In this document: positions 27,635-37,003 of the stretch, in pieces
How positions within the stretch are numbered: the stretch's first letter is position 1
Layout of the letters: the number at the start of each line of letters is the position of its first letter
Origin: Actinomycetes bacterium
GTDB taxonomy: Bacteria > Actinomycetota > Acidimicrobiia > Acidimicrobiales > Acidimicrobiaceae
Assembly: GCA_021784675.1 (NCBI GenBank)
Contig: JAJYHR010000180.1
Span: forward strand, 1-51,974
DNA length: 51,974 bases
Direction of reading: 5' to 3'
Position numbers and translations under genes: made by a program
The notes under the pieces: generated by a model
Databases searched by the model: none
What the model was told of the DNA's origin: nothing
Seen by the model: the letters and a program-made list of their open reading frames with translations, nothing else

Positions 27635-30493
27635 ATGTCGCTGTTCGGGATCGACCTTGACCTTGTGCCGGGATCCCGAGCGGTCGTGCTGGGAAACCTC
27701 TGGCTCAACAAGGATCGGCCCTCGGAGATCGAGGCGTCCTTCCTCGAGGACGCGACCGGTGACCTGACCGCCGACGACTTCGTGATCGTCCTTGGCAACC
27801 TGCTCGACCCCGAGCAGGATCCCGATGATGCCCGGGAGATGGCCGCCTCCTCCGCTCTCCTCGCGCAGCTGGCATCGATACCCGCGCGCACGGTGATCGT
27901 GCCCGGCGACTCCGACCGGGAGCGGTTCGGAGCGGAAAGCCTTGCAACCGGGCTCGGGGCGGCGGCAACCGTGGCCGGCGCCATCAACCTCCGGTACCAC
28001 TCGGGCGGAAAGCCGGCCAGCCTGCGGCTCGAGGCGGGCACGACGCAAGAGCAGCTGACGGACGCCATAGTCCGCCGGAGCGTGCTCGGCCGCCTTGCCT
28101 CTCAAACCCGGTACCTGCGGGACGCCCTCGACCTCGACCCGAGCGAGCCCATCTCCCGCTACCTGGTATCGCGGACCCTCTACTACCGGATGAGGGCGCT
28201 TGCACCCTGGATCCTGCTCCCGCTGGCGGCGGTGACCGCTATCCGGATCCCGATCCTGCTCACCCTCCCCCTGCTCTCGCACCTCCGCAACTCGCCGGCG
28301 CTTGACCGCGGGAGCCTCATCGCCGTGACCTTCATCCTCGACCTGCTCCTGGTCATTGCCGTCTCCGTCACCACCAGCAGGGCCCTGCTCGGAATCCTCG
28401 ACCAACCGCTCTCCTCGGCCCTTGGCGCCGCCGATCCCAACGCAGCAGACCGCCTCCGGCTGGATGGGTACCTGAGCCAGGGTTACTCCGGCTTGGTCAG
28501 CGGGGCCGGGATGAGCGCCGAGCTCGCGATGATCGGGACGGGAGTGTACGCCTGCCCCGGAGTCTTCCGCGAGACGGTGAGGCCGATCCAGCTGCGCCTG
28601 CCGCTGATGCCGGTCTACCACCGCATCTACGCAGCCACCTGGCTCGAGTTCGAGGGCGGCGCCGAGCTGCGCGTGCGCCTGCACGAGCGCGGCTCCGATC
28701 CGTTCCCGCGGCTGCCTGGGCGGCTCGCCTTCCGCCCGGTGACGGCGATCCGGACCCTTGCCACCCTCCCGGAGGGGCCGGGATGGCCAAGGCTCCAGGG
28801 AGCCGGGGAGAAGAGCACATCGGCCCGGCGCCTGGTCGCCATCATCCTCGCCGTGGCCGGCCTTGCCGAGCTGGTGTCGGCCTTGTTTCCTCCCCTCTCC
28901 CACCACCTGCACCTCATCCGGACGATCATCCCGGAGCTGCCTACCGTTCCCCGCTACGCGGACGCTATCTCGGCGGCAACCGGGGTCGCCCTGATAGCGC
29001 TGGCGGAGGGGCTGCGGCAGGGGCAGCGCCGCTCCTTCCAGATCTCGCTGGCCCTGCTCGCGGTGGCCATCTTCTCAAATCTGGCTGGGCGGTTGCACGT
29101 AGTGGCTACCGCGCTCCTGCTGACGGCGGCCATAGCACTGCTGGTGCGCCGCTCCGCCTTCGACCAGCCGGGAAGCGAACGCCGCCGGATCGCCTCCATC
29201 ATGCGGGTAGCCGCCACCGCGGTCACCCTTCTCGCGGTAGCGACACTGGCCTCCCTGGCCGACCACGTCATGCTCCATCGCGGCGCCCCCTACTCGCTCT
29301 CCCACGCAATCACGTCGATAGCCGGATCTGCGGCCGGGGTCGCCACCGGCGCTCCTCCCCCCTTCGACCAGGGAAAATTCCTGGACGCCCTCACTCTCTC
29401 CGGCCTCGTGCTCCTGGTCGCCCTGGTCTGGTCCCTGCTCGCGCCCTACCGGAAGCTGATCCCCGCCGACCTCCTCGAGCTGCCGCGGGCGCCGGAGGCC
29501 CGCCGCATCCTCGAGCGGTACGCTCAAAGCACCCTCGACTACTTTGCCGTCCGAGAGGACAAGTCGATCCGGATCCGCCACGCCACCCTTATCGCCTACG
29601 GTGACTTCGGCTCTACGGTGATCGTCTCCCCGGACCCCATCGGGCCTCCGGCACGGGCGCGGCACGAGTTTGCCGGGTTCCTCGGCGAGACGACCAGATC
29701 TGGGAGGGCGGTAGCGATCCTCGGAGCGAGCAGCGAGTGGGCGGAGGCCTATCGCGAGCTCAAGATGCGGACCTTCTACATCGGGGACGAGGCTCTGGTA
29801 GCGCTCTCACCGATGGATCTCGCCGGCAAGGCGCACAAGAGCCTGCGGCAGGCGGTGGGCCGAATGACCCGCTACGGGTACACGGTCAGGGTGCTGAATC
29901 CGCTCGATCTCGACGAGTCACGCCGGAACGAGGTGGTGGCGGTGATGCGGGACTCGCGCCGGGGAGATCGGGAGCGGGGCTTCTCGATGACCCTGGGGAG
30001 GATCTTCGACCCCCAGGACACCGACCTGCTGATGAGCGTCTGCACCGGTCCCGATGGCCGGATCTCCGGCTTCTGCCAGTGGGTTCCGGCGCCGGCCGTC
30101 GAGGGGTACTCCCTCGATCTGATGCGCCGTGACCTGCAGAATCACCCCAACGGAATGTTTGACCTGCTCATAGTCGAGACCATCCGGGAACTCCACTCCC
30201 GCGGTTTCAAGCACCTGAGCCTCAACTTCGCCGCCATGAGGGCGGTGCTGGCCAGCACCGGCAACGCCTCCATCGGGGTGAAGGTAGAGCGCTGGATGCT
30301 GGGCCGGCTCTCCGAATCGATGCAGATCGAATCCCTCTGGCGGTTCAACTCCAAGTTCGAACCCGAATGGCAGCCACGATTTCTCGCCGTGGACACCATA
30401 GAGCATCTCCCCCAGGTCGCCCTGGCCGTGGCGCGAGCGGAGTCCCTCTGGGACCTCCCCGTCATCGGCCGCCTGGTCTCCCCCGCGGAGTAG
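27635..30493 (+). CDS. Degenerate metallophosphoesterase fused to an MprF-like membrane and lipid aminoacyltransferase module
   Basis: A 952-residue protein in one uninterrupted frame. Residues about 10-120 and 280-355 read as a calcineurin-like phosphoesterase split by a two-helix membrane insertion (about 186-250), but every metal motif is altered: DLH becomes GNLWL (about 20-24), GDLFD becomes GNLLD (about 54-58), GNHD becomes GDSD (about 91-94) and GHTH becomes GAGM (about 290-293). About six more helices follow at 400-605, then a DUF2156-type phosphatidylglycerol lysyltransferase C-terminal domain (about 620-940) with TLDYFAVREDKSIRIRHATLIAYGDFGSTVIVSPDPIG and KSLRQAVGRMTRYGYTVRVL. MprF proteins add amino acids to membrane phospholipids and flip them, lowering negative surface charge. 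The dead phosphoesterase may be a binding or regulatory domain. Probably co-transcribed with yajQ. Confidence 0.85.
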   Translation: MSLFGIDLDLVPGSRAVVLGNLWLNKDRPSEIEASFLEDATGDLTADDFVIVLGNLLDPEQDPDDAREMAASSALLAQLASIPARTVIVPGDSDRERFGAESLATGLGAAATVAGAINLRYHSGGKPASLRLEAGTTQEQLTDAIVRRSVLGRLASQTRYLRDALDLDPSEPISRYLVSRTLYYRMRALAPWILLPLAAVTAIRIPILLTLPLLSHLRNSPALDRGSLIAVTFILDLLLVIAVSVTTSRALLGILDQPLSSALGAADPNAADRLRLDGYLSQGYSGLVSGAGMSAELAMIGTGVYACPGVFRETVRPIQLRLPLMPVYHRIYAATWLEFEGGAELRVRLHERGSDPFPRLPGRLAFRPVTAIRTLATLPEGPGWPRLQGAGEKSTSARRLVAIILAVAGLAELVSALFPPLSHHLHLIRTIIPELPTVPRYADAISAATGVALIALAEGLRQGQRRSFQISLALLAVAIFSNLAGRLHVVATALLLTAAIALLVRRSAFDQPGSERRRIASIMRVAATAVTLLAVATLASLADHVMLHRGAPYSLSHAITSIAGSAAGVATGAPPPFDQGKFLDALTLSGLVLLVALVWSLLAPYRKLIPADLLELPRAPEARRILERYAQSTLDYFAVREDKSIRIRHATLIAYGDFGSTVIVSPDPIGPPARARHEFAGFLGETTRSGRAVAILGASSEWAEAYRELKMRTFYIGDEALVALSPMDLAGKAHKSLRQAVGRMTRYGYTVRVLNPLDLDESRRNEVVAVMRDSRRGDRERGFSMTLGRIFDPQDTDLLMSVCTGPDGRISGFCQWVPAPAVEGYSLDLMRRDLQNHPNGMFDLLIVETIRELHSRGFKHLSLNFAAMRAVLASTGNASIGVKVERWMLGRLSESMQIESLWRFNSKFEPEWQPRFLAVDTIEHLPQVALAVARAESLWDLPVIGRLVSPAE

Positions 30494-30495
30494 AA

Positions 30496-30510
30496 GGCGG
30501 GCCCTCCGCC
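30496..30510. terminator. Short convergent hairpin between the MprF-like gene and nuoN
   Basis: GGCGG-GCCCT-CCGCC occupies most of the 19-bp gap between two convergent stop codons. A symmetric stem here could stop transcription from both sides, but it is short and lacks T-runs. Confidence 0.35.
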
Positions 30511-30512
30511 AG

Positions 30513-32060
30513 CTACCCGATGATGTGCGCCCGGGCGGCCAGGTCGAGCAGGGGTTGCGGGAACACTCCGAAGCCGATGGTAAAGAGAAGCGAGAGCGAA
30601 ACCCCGATCCAGGCCAGCGCCGGCCGCCTGCCGGGGATCTCGGTCGCCGCCCCCTGGATGGCGAGCACGCGCTCCCCCTCCACCTCCTGCTCCTGTTCGC
30701 CCCTGAACATCGCCAGCACGATCCGCAGGTAGAAGGCGACCGCGATCGCCGCCGAGATCATCGCAACTACGGCAATCCAGTACTCGCGGATCTCCACCAC
30801 CGAGACGATGATCGAGAACTTGGCGAGAAAGCCGGTAGTGAACGGGGCGCCCGCCTGAGCCAGCACCATGATCGCCGTCACCGTCGCAAGGGCGGGACGG
30901 GAGCGTGCAAGCCCCCGGAGCTGGTCGAGCGAGCACGAACCCTCGACGACGCCGAGCGAATCCTGGATGATGGAGACCAGTCCAAAGGTTCCGACCACGA
31001 TCACGGCGTAAGCGACAAGGTAGAACAGCGTGTTGGATATCGCGGCAGCGGTGCCGGCGTAGACGCCGAGGAGGATGAAGCCGGCGTGGTTGATCGAGGA
31101 GTAGGCCAGGATCTTCTTCAGCTCCCGCTGCCGGAGAGCGAAGAGCGCGCCAAAGAGCATGGAGAGAATCGCAAGTCCCACGACGATCGGGCGCCACAAG
31201 GTGATCTGGCTGCCGAAGGCGACATCGAACACCCTGATCAAAGCGGCAAAGGCCCCCACCTTGGCCATCGCGGCCATGTACCCGGTTACCGATGTCGGCG
31301 CGCCTTGGTAGACATCGGGCGACCACAGGTGGAAGGGAACCGCCGATACCTTGAAGCCAAACCCGAGCAGGAGCAGCGCCAACCCGAAAAGCAGCACGCC
31401 GTTATGGACAAGGACGTTTACGCTCAGGAAGTTGGCGATCTTGGCGAGGTTCGTAGAGCCGGTAGCCCCGTAGACCAGCGCCGTTCCGTAGAGGAAGATC
31501 GCCGAGGAGAAACCACCGAGGATGAAGTACTTGAAGGCCGCCTCGCGAGCCAGGCCGTCGCCGATACGGTACCCGACCAACACGTAGAGCGCGATCGACA
31601 GGATCTCCAGGCCGATGAAGATGACGATCAGGTCCTCGCCCTGCGCCATCACCAGCGCGCCCATCGCCGAGACCAGCACCAGTACCAGGTACTCCGGCCC
31701 GTCTCCGGCGATCCGCTGCACGAAGCCGGGGCCGATCAAGATCCCGAGGATCAGTACGGCGGCCACCACGATGCCGGCAAACGCCGAGAAGCCATCGTAG
31801 GCGATGGATCCGGCGACGGCAAGCGAAGCCTTGGCGCCCTGCGCCAGGTAGAGCTGGTATCCAGAGAACCCGCCCTCTACTACCGCGGCGGCCAGCGCGA
31901 TCGCCCGGTAGAGGCCGGGGTGCTCCTTCCTGCCGGTGGTCGCCGAAACCAGCAGGATCAGCAGCGCGCCGCCGAACAGCACCAGCTCGGGAGCTACCGC
32001 CCGGTACGAGATGGCCGGCAACGCGATGGGCAGCTGCGAGAGAACGTTTGCGAAGATCAC
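30513..32060 (-). CDS. nuoN: NADH-quinone oxidoreductase subunit N
   Basis: A 515-residue antiporter-like membrane subunit of complex I and the last gene of the operon. It shows the Mrp-like core: GLEILSIALYVLVGYRIGDGLAREAAFKYFILGGFSSAIFLYGTALVYGATGS, then FKVSAVPFHLWSPDVYQGAPTSVTGYMAAMAKVGAFAALIRVF and KKILAYSSINHAGFILLG. The conserved proton-pathway glutamate (GLE) and lysines (AAFKYF, MAKVG, LKKIL) are present. GTG 32060 overlaps the nuoM stop (GTGA), with AAAGGAG just upstream. Confidence 0.97.
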   Translation of the reverse strand: MIFANVLSQLPIALPAISYRAVAPELVLFGGALLILLVSATTGRKEHPGLYRAIALAAAVVEGGFSGYQLYLAQGAKASLAVAGSIAYDGFSAFAGIVVAAVLILGILIGPGFVQRIAGDGPEYLVLVLVSAMGALVMAQGEDLIVIFIGLEILSIALYVLVGYRIGDGLAREAAFKYFILGGFSSAIFLYGTALVYGATGSTNLAKIANFLSVNVLVHNGVLLFGLALLLLGFGFKVSAVPFHLWSPDVYQGAPTSVTGYMAAMAKVGAFAALIRVFDVAFGSQITLWRPIVVGLAILSMLFGALFALRQRELKKILAYSSINHAGFILLGVYAGTAAAISNTLFYLVAYAVIVVGTFGLVSIIQDSLGVVEGSCSLDQLRGLARSRPALATVTAIMVLAQAGAPFTTGFLAKFSIIVSVVEIREYWIAVVAMISAAIAVAFYLRIVLAMFRGEQEQEVEGERVLAIQGAATEIPGRRPALAWIGVSLSLLFTIGFGVFPQPLLDLAARAHIIG

Positions 32061-33583
32061 TTCACTCCTTTAACTACCGCCGGGAGGGAGGCAGCGGCCG
32101 CGCCAGGCGCCTTGGCCGCTAGCACGTGCTGGACTACCGACGAAGCGGTGGGGCCGATCCGGGAGAGCAGCGGGGCCGGGTAGACGCCCAGCAGCACGAT
32201 GAGCGCGAGCAGCGGAGCTACCAGCAGAGCCTCCTTCAGCCTGATCTCCCCGAAGGGAGGGGCGTCGGCCTGGCTGCGATGGAACGCGCGCTGGTAGGCC
32301 CAGAGCATATACACCGCCGATGCCACGACTCCAGCGACGGCGGCCACCGCCCACCACCGGTGGGTGATGAACGTCCCCAGCAGGATCAAGAACTCCCCGA
32401 CGAAGCCGTTCAACCCGGGTAGGCCGACGGAGGCCATCACCACCAGCATGAACATGGCCGCGAAGATGGGAGCGCGCTTCTGCAGCCCACCAAGCTTCCC
32501 GACGTCGAGAGTCCCCCGCCGCTCGTAGATCATCCCCAGGAAGAGGAAGAGGGCGGCGGTGTAGATCCCGTGGTTCACCATCTGCAGGATCGAACCGGAC
32601 ATCCCCTCCGTAGTGAAGGCGAAGATGCCGAGGACGATGAAGCCCATGTGCGAGAGCGAGGAGTAGGCGACCAGCCGGCCCAGATCGCGCTCACCCGCTG
32701 CGACCACCGCCCCGTAGAGGATCCCGATGACAGCGAGCGTGAGCATCAGCCACGCAAGCGATCGGGCGGTCGATGGGAAGAGCTCGAGGTCGAAGCGGAT
32801 GATGCCGTAGCTTCCCAGCTTGGCCATGACACCGGCGAGCATCACGACCGCCGGTATCGGAGCCGCCCGGTAGGCATCCGGGGACCAGGTATGGAACGGG
32901 AAGATCGGCGTCTTGACGGCGAACGCGGCCGTAAAGGCGAGGAACAGCAGCAGCTGGGTGGTCCCAGAGAGGTGGGTGTTCATCAGCGCCGGGAGCGAGA
33001 AGGTCAGGTGGTGGGTCTCGGAATCGTGGATGAACACCAGCGACACGATGCCGACCAGCAGGAGCGCGGATCCGGCGAAGGTGTACACGAAGAACTTCAC
33101 TGCCGCACGGCCCGATGCCCCCATCCCGAAGTCGGCGATGAGGAAGTAGCTCGGGATCAGGGTGAGCTCGAAGAAGACGAAGAAGGCGAAGAGGTCGAGT
33201 GACGTGAAGCTTCCCATGCAGGCCGCCTCCAGCAGGAGCATCCATCCCACGTAGGCGCGAAAGTCCTTGACACCCTTCATCGCGAACATCGCGATCACGA
33301 AGAGGAGCGCGGTGAGCAGGATCAGAACCAGGGTGATCCCATCGGCTCCCAGGAACCAGCTGACGCCAAAGCTGCCGATCCAGTGGACGTTGGTGACGAA
33401 CTGGTACCCGGTGGCGTGCGGATTGAACTTGATCCCGACCACCGCGGCCAGCACCAGCTCAACCAGGGAGATAGCCAACCCGAAGCCGCGAACCAGGTTC
33501 CGCCTCTCCTCGGGGAGCGAGATGAACGGGACGGCCAGCGCCCCTACCGCCGGTACGGCGATCAACCAATCGAGATAACCCAT
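32057..33583 (-). CDS. nuoM: NADH-quinone oxidoreductase subunit M
   Basis: A 508-residue antiporter-like proton-pumping subunit. Motifs: FFVFFELTLIPSYFLIADFG (key Glu), AAVKFFVYTFAGSALLLVG, KTPIFPFHTWSPDAYRAAPIPAVVMLAGVMAKLGSYGIIRF and RDLGRLVAYSSLSHMGFIVLG. I place the start at ATG 33583 rather than the TTG three bases earlier, because GAGGGG lies 7 bases before the ATG. It begins 12 bp after nuoL ends. Confidence 0.97.
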   Translation of the reverse strand: MGYLDWLIAVPAVGALAVPFISLPEERRNLVRGFGLAISLVELVLAAVVGIKFNPHATGYQFVTNVHWIGSFGVSWFLGADGITLVLILLTALLFVIAMFAMKGVKDFRAYVGWMLLLEAACMGSFTSLDLFAFFVFFELTLIPSYFLIADFGMGASGRAAVKFFVYTFAGSALLLVGIVSLVFIHDSETHHLTFSLPALMNTHLSGTTQLLLFLAFTAAFAVKTPIFPFHTWSPDAYRAAPIPAVVMLAGVMAKLGSYGIIRFDLELFPSTARSLAWLMLTLAVIGILYGAVVAAGERDLGRLVAYSSLSHMGFIVLGIFAFTTEGMSGSILQMVNHGIYTAALFLFLGMIYERRGTLDVGKLGGLQKRAPIFAAMFMLVVMASVGLPGLNGFVGEFLILLGTFITHRWWAVAAVAGVVASAVYMLWAYQRAFHRSQADAPPFGEIRLKEALLVAPLLALIVLLGVYPAPLLSRIGPTASSVVQHVLAAKAPGAAAASLPAVVKGVK

Positions 33584-33595
33584 CAAACTACCCCT

Positions 33596-35467
33596 CTAAC
33601 GCGCGGCCACGGTGAGCACGTAACCAAGCATGACGATCAGCCCGCCGACCATGATCAGCAGATAGCTCCGGACCAGGCCGGACTGGACCTTCCGGCCGGC
33701 ACCGCCGACCAGCCGGGCAACGCCCGCCACCCCGGTCACCGCTCCGTCGACTACCCGCTGGTCGACGACTGTGTCCGCTAACTCGGCTACTGCGGTTCCA
33801 GTCCGGGCAAACACCCGGTCGTAGAAGGCGTCTATGTACCAGCCATTCAGGAACACCTTGCGCTCCAGCGCCGGATTTTCCGAGGCGCCCCTCCAGGCAC
33901 GCCAGGAGAGGAACACCCCGAGAAGAGCCACCACCGCGTCCGTACCCATCAGGGCGTCCTTCAACCCGGTGGACATCGGGTAAGCGGCCTGCGCCGTACC
34001 GAAGACCGGCGCCAGCCAGCTCCCCAGGAAGCCAAAGCCGCCAACAGGAAGGTTGAGCAACCCGCCGAGCACCGCTGCCGCGGCCAGCACCACCAGCGGG
34101 ATCGTCATCACTGAGGGAGACTCGTGCGGGTCGTGCCCGTGGGTGACCTCCTCGAATCGCGGAGTCCCATAGAAGACCACGTAAACCAGCCTGCCCATGT
34201 AGTACGCGGTCAGCAGGGCGGTGATCACCCCGGCAGCCCAGAGGAACGGGCTGTCGCCGAAGGCGTTCTCGAGCACCGCTCCCTTGGAGAAGAAGCCGGA
34301 GAAGGGAGGAACGCCGGCGATCGAGAGCCACGCGAGGATCATCGTCACCGTGGTGATGGGCATGAACTTTCGCAGCGCACCCATCTTCCGGATGTTCTGC
34401 TCCCCGTCGAGCGAGTGGATCACCGACCCGGAGCCGAGGAAGATCAGCGCCTTGTAGAAGGCGTGGGTGATCATTAGAAAGATAGCAGCGGTGTAGGCCC
34501 CGGTTCCGATCCCGAGCATCATGTACCCGAGCTGGCTAACCGTGGAGTAGGCGACGATCTTCTTGATGTCGGTCTGCGCGGTCGCGGCCATCGCCGCCAC
34601 GAAGGCGGTCGCCACGCCGATGATGGCGATCACCAGATCCGCGGTGTGGGCGAGGGCGAGGATCGGCGAAAGCCTCGCCATCAGGTAGACGCCAGCGGTG
34701 ACCATGGTGGCGGCGTGGATCAGCGCCGAGACCGGCGTCGGGCCCTCCATGGCGTCGAGAAGCCAGGTAAAGAGCGGGAGCTGGGCCGACTTGCCCGCCG
34801 CCGCCAGGAAGAACAGGAGAACGATCGCCGTCGCCGTATCCGGAGAGAGGTTGAGGGAGCCGGCGGTGATCCGGCTGAAGGAGACCGAGCCCAGGTGCTG
34901 GAAGACCAGGAAGGTCCCGAGCAGGAAGCCGGTGTCGCCGATCCGGTTGACGATAAAGGCCTTCTTCCCGGCGCTGGCGGCCGTCGGCCGCTCGAACCAG
35001 AAGGAGATCAGCCAGTACGAGCAGGCGCCGACCCCTTCCCATCCCAGGAAGGCCAGCGGCAAGGTGTTGGCGGTGACCAGCACCGTCATCGAGAAGACGA
35101 AGAGGTTCAGGTAGACGAAGAACTGATGGTACCGGGAATCGCCCTTCATGTAGCCGATGGAGTAGAGGTGGATCAGGGTCGCCACCCCGGTGACGAAGAG
35201 GATCATGGCCACCGAGAGCCCGTCGACCCGCAGGCTCACGTTGGCGTGAAACCCTCCCGCGGAGAACCAATCGAAGAGCCGGAGGACGTAAGGATGCCCC
35301 TCGTTCCCCAGCCTGCTCAACCACACCACGATGGCCGACACGAAGCTGGCGAGCACTGCCCCCGTGCCGATCCAGCCGGCCTTCGGATCGCCCAGGCGCT
35401 TTCCAATGGCGAGCAGGATTAGAAAGCCCAGGAGCGGGAAGAGAACCACAAATCCGACTGCACTCAT
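33596..35467 (-). CDS. nuoL: NADH-quinone oxidoreductase subunit L
   Basis: A 623-residue antiporter-like subunit, the largest of the three, with the long C-terminal amphipathic helix that runs along the membrane arm. Motifs: LAFLGWEGVGACSYWLISFWFERPTAASAGKKAFIVNRIGDTGFLLG, SAQLPLFTWLLDAMEGPTPVSALIHAATMVTAGVYLMAR and DIKKIVAYSTVSQLGYMMLG. ATG start, 2 bp after the nuoK stop. Normal family length. Confidence 0.97.
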   Translation of the reverse strand: MSAVGFVVLFPLLGFLILLAIGKRLGDPKAGWIGTGAVLASFVSAIVVWLSRLGNEGHPYVLRLFDWFSAGGFHANVSLRVDGLSVAMILFVTGVATLIHLYSIGYMKGDSRYHQFFVYLNLFVFSMTVLVTANTLPLAFLGWEGVGACSYWLISFWFERPTAASAGKKAFIVNRIGDTGFLLGTFLVFQHLGSVSFSRITAGSLNLSPDTATAIVLLFFLAAAGKSAQLPLFTWLLDAMEGPTPVSALIHAATMVTAGVYLMARLSPILALAHTADLVIAIIGVATAFVAAMAATAQTDIKKIVAYSTVSQLGYMMLGIGTGAYTAAIFLMITHAFYKALIFLGSGSVIHSLDGEQNIRKMGALRKFMPITTVTMILAWLSIAGVPPFSGFFSKGAVLENAFGDSPFLWAAGVITALLTAYYMGRLVYVVFYGTPRFEEVTHGHDPHESPSVMTIPLVVLAAAAVLGGLLNLPVGGFGFLGSWLAPVFGTAQAAYPMSTGLKDALMGTDAVVALLGVFLSWRAWRGASENPALERKVFLNGWYIDAFYDRVFARTGTAVAELADTVVDQRVVDGAVTGVAGVARLVGGAGRKVQSGLVRSYLLIMVGGLIVMLGYVLTVAAR

Positions 35468-35469
35468 CG

Positions 35470-35775
35470 CTAGCCCTTCAAACTCGAAATGTCGTCAGCG
35501 GTTACCGTTGCCCGCTGCCGGAAGATGGCCACGATGATTCCGAGGCCAACTACCACCTCGGCCGCCGCCACCACCAGCACGAAGAAGACATCGACCTGGC
35601 CACCTACGTCGTTGAGCATCCGCGCGTAGGAGACGAAGGTTAGGTTTACCGCGTTCAGCATCAACTCGAGGGACATGAACATCACGATCACGTTCCGCCT
35701 GGTCAGCACCCCAAAAGCACCCAGCCCGAAGAGCAGGGCCGCGACAACCAGGTACCAGCTGCCGGGAATCGTCAA
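35470..35775 (-). CDS. nuoK: NADH-quinone oxidoreductase subunit K
   Basis: A 101-residue subunit with three membrane helices. The conserved glutamates of the proton route are in [17 protein letters not shown] and [18 protein letters not shown]. It begins with TTG, overlapping the nuoJ stop by TTGA. Confidence 0.97.
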   Translation of the reverse strand: MTIPGSWYLVVAALLFGLGAFGVLTRRNVIVMFMSLELMLNAVNLTFVSYARMLNDVGGQVDVFFVLVVAAAEVVVGLGIIVAIFRQRATVTADDISSLKG

Positions 35776-36323
35776 CGATCCACCTCCCGCCTTCCGATCA
35801 GCCGTTTAGAGAGAACCACCGCACCCACCACCGCGATCACCAGCAACGCGCCGGTGAGCTCGAAGGGGTAGACGTAGGTGGTGAACACCGATCTAGCCAA
35901 GACGCCCAGGTTCTGGCCCGAGCTCAAGCTGCCGGACTGGGAGCTGGCGCCGGTGCTCCACGCCCCGCTCGCCACGTAGAACAGCTCGACCAAGACCGCG
36001 AGCACGCCGACCCCGGCGAGCACGATCCGGTTGCGATCGGCCACAAAGGCGGGAACCTCGACCCGGTCCACCCCGAGCAGCATGATCACGAACAGGAAGA
36101 GAACGACGATGGCGCCGGCGTAGACGATCACCTGGACCGCCGCCAGAAACTCCGCGCCCTCCTCGATGAAGAGAATCGCCACTCCAAATAGCGTCATCAC
36201 CAGAAAGAGAGCCGAGTGCACCGTGTGCCTCGCCGCCAGCAACCCGACACCGCCCACGCCTACGATGGCCACCGCCACCACGAAGACGACGAGCTGCGGG
36301 ATCGAAATCGCAGCCAAGATCAC
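35772..36323 (-). CDS. nuoJ: NADH-quinone oxidoreductase subunit J
   Basis: A 183-residue membrane subunit with five predicted helices. [25 protein letters not shown] is the family signature containing the pi-bulge helix region. GTG start overlapping the nuoI stop. The C-terminus is short and charged ([12 protein letters not shown]). Confidence 0.95.
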   Translation of the reverse strand: MILAAISIPQLVVFVVAVAIVGVGGVGLLAARHTVHSALFLVMTLFGVAILFIEEGAEFLAAVQVIVYAGAIVVLFLFVIMLLGVDRVEVPAFVADRNRIVLAGVGVLAVLVELFYVASGAWSTGASSQSGSLSSGQNLGVLARSVFTTYVYPFELTGALLVIAVVGAVVLSKRLIGRREVDR

Positions 36324-37003
36324 CTGACCCTACCTCCCAGCTTTCGCGAGATCCGGTCGGCGAGGATCTGCCGCAGCGGGAACTGCTCGGTGGCCTCCTC
36401 GACCGCCAGGTCGGACTGGCCCCGCTCCGGCTCGCGAATCCCAAACCCGAGCTCTCCTGACCAGCTCGGAATTCCCTGAAAGGCCGGGTCGCCCGATGGG
36501 GCGGTCGCCCTCACCCATCCCGACGTGTACTCCTCGTCCTCGTCCCGCCAGTCCTCCCAGTCGAGCCGGCGCACCGATCCCTCCCCGTCCACCAAGAGCT
36601 CTGCCTTGGTGTAGATAGCGTCCGCCCTGTTGGTGAAGGAGAACTCGAACATCTTCGACTCCGTGATCGCCTCCGTCGGGCACGCTTCGACGCACATGTC
36701 GCAGTGGATGCAACGCAGGAAGTTGATCTCGTAAACGAAGCCGAAGCGCTCCCCGGGGGAGGTCGGGTTCGACGGATCGTTATCGGCTCCTCGCACGTAG
36801 ATGCACTTGGCCGGGCAGACCCCCGCGCACAGCTCGCAGCCGATGCACTTCTCCATGCCGTCCGGATACCGGTTGAGCACGTGGCGACCGTGAAACCGCG
36901 GCGGCTTCGGTCGCTTCTCCTCCGGGTACTGCTTGGTAACCCTGGGCTCGAAGACCTGCTTGAGGGTTACCTTGAACCCGCCCAGGCCGCTAAGAATCCC
37001 CAT
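36320..37003 (-). CDS. nuoI: NADH-quinone oxidoreductase subunit I (two 4Fe-4S clusters)
   Basis: A 227-residue hydrophilic subunit that carries electrons toward the quinone site. Two ferredoxin motifs are intact: CIGCELCAGVCPAKCIYV and CIHCDMCVEACPTEAI, corresponding to clusters N6a and N6b. The C-terminal about 85 residues after the second motif are acidic (EDWRDEDEEYTSG) and longer than in E. coli, as in several actinobacteria. A GGGGAGGAG site precedes the ATG inside the nuoH 3' end. Confidence 0.96.
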   Translation of the reverse strand: MGILSGLGGFKVTLKQVFEPRVTKQYPEEKRPKPPRFHGRHVLNRYPDGMEKCIGCELCAGVCPAKCIYVRGADNDPSNPTSPGERFGFVYEINFLRCIHCDMCVEACPTEAITESKMFEFSFTNRADAIYTKAELLVDGEGSVRRLDWEDWRDEDEEYTSGWVRATAPSGDPAFQGIPSWSGELGFGIREPERGQSDLAVEEATEQFPLRQILADRISRKLGGRVR

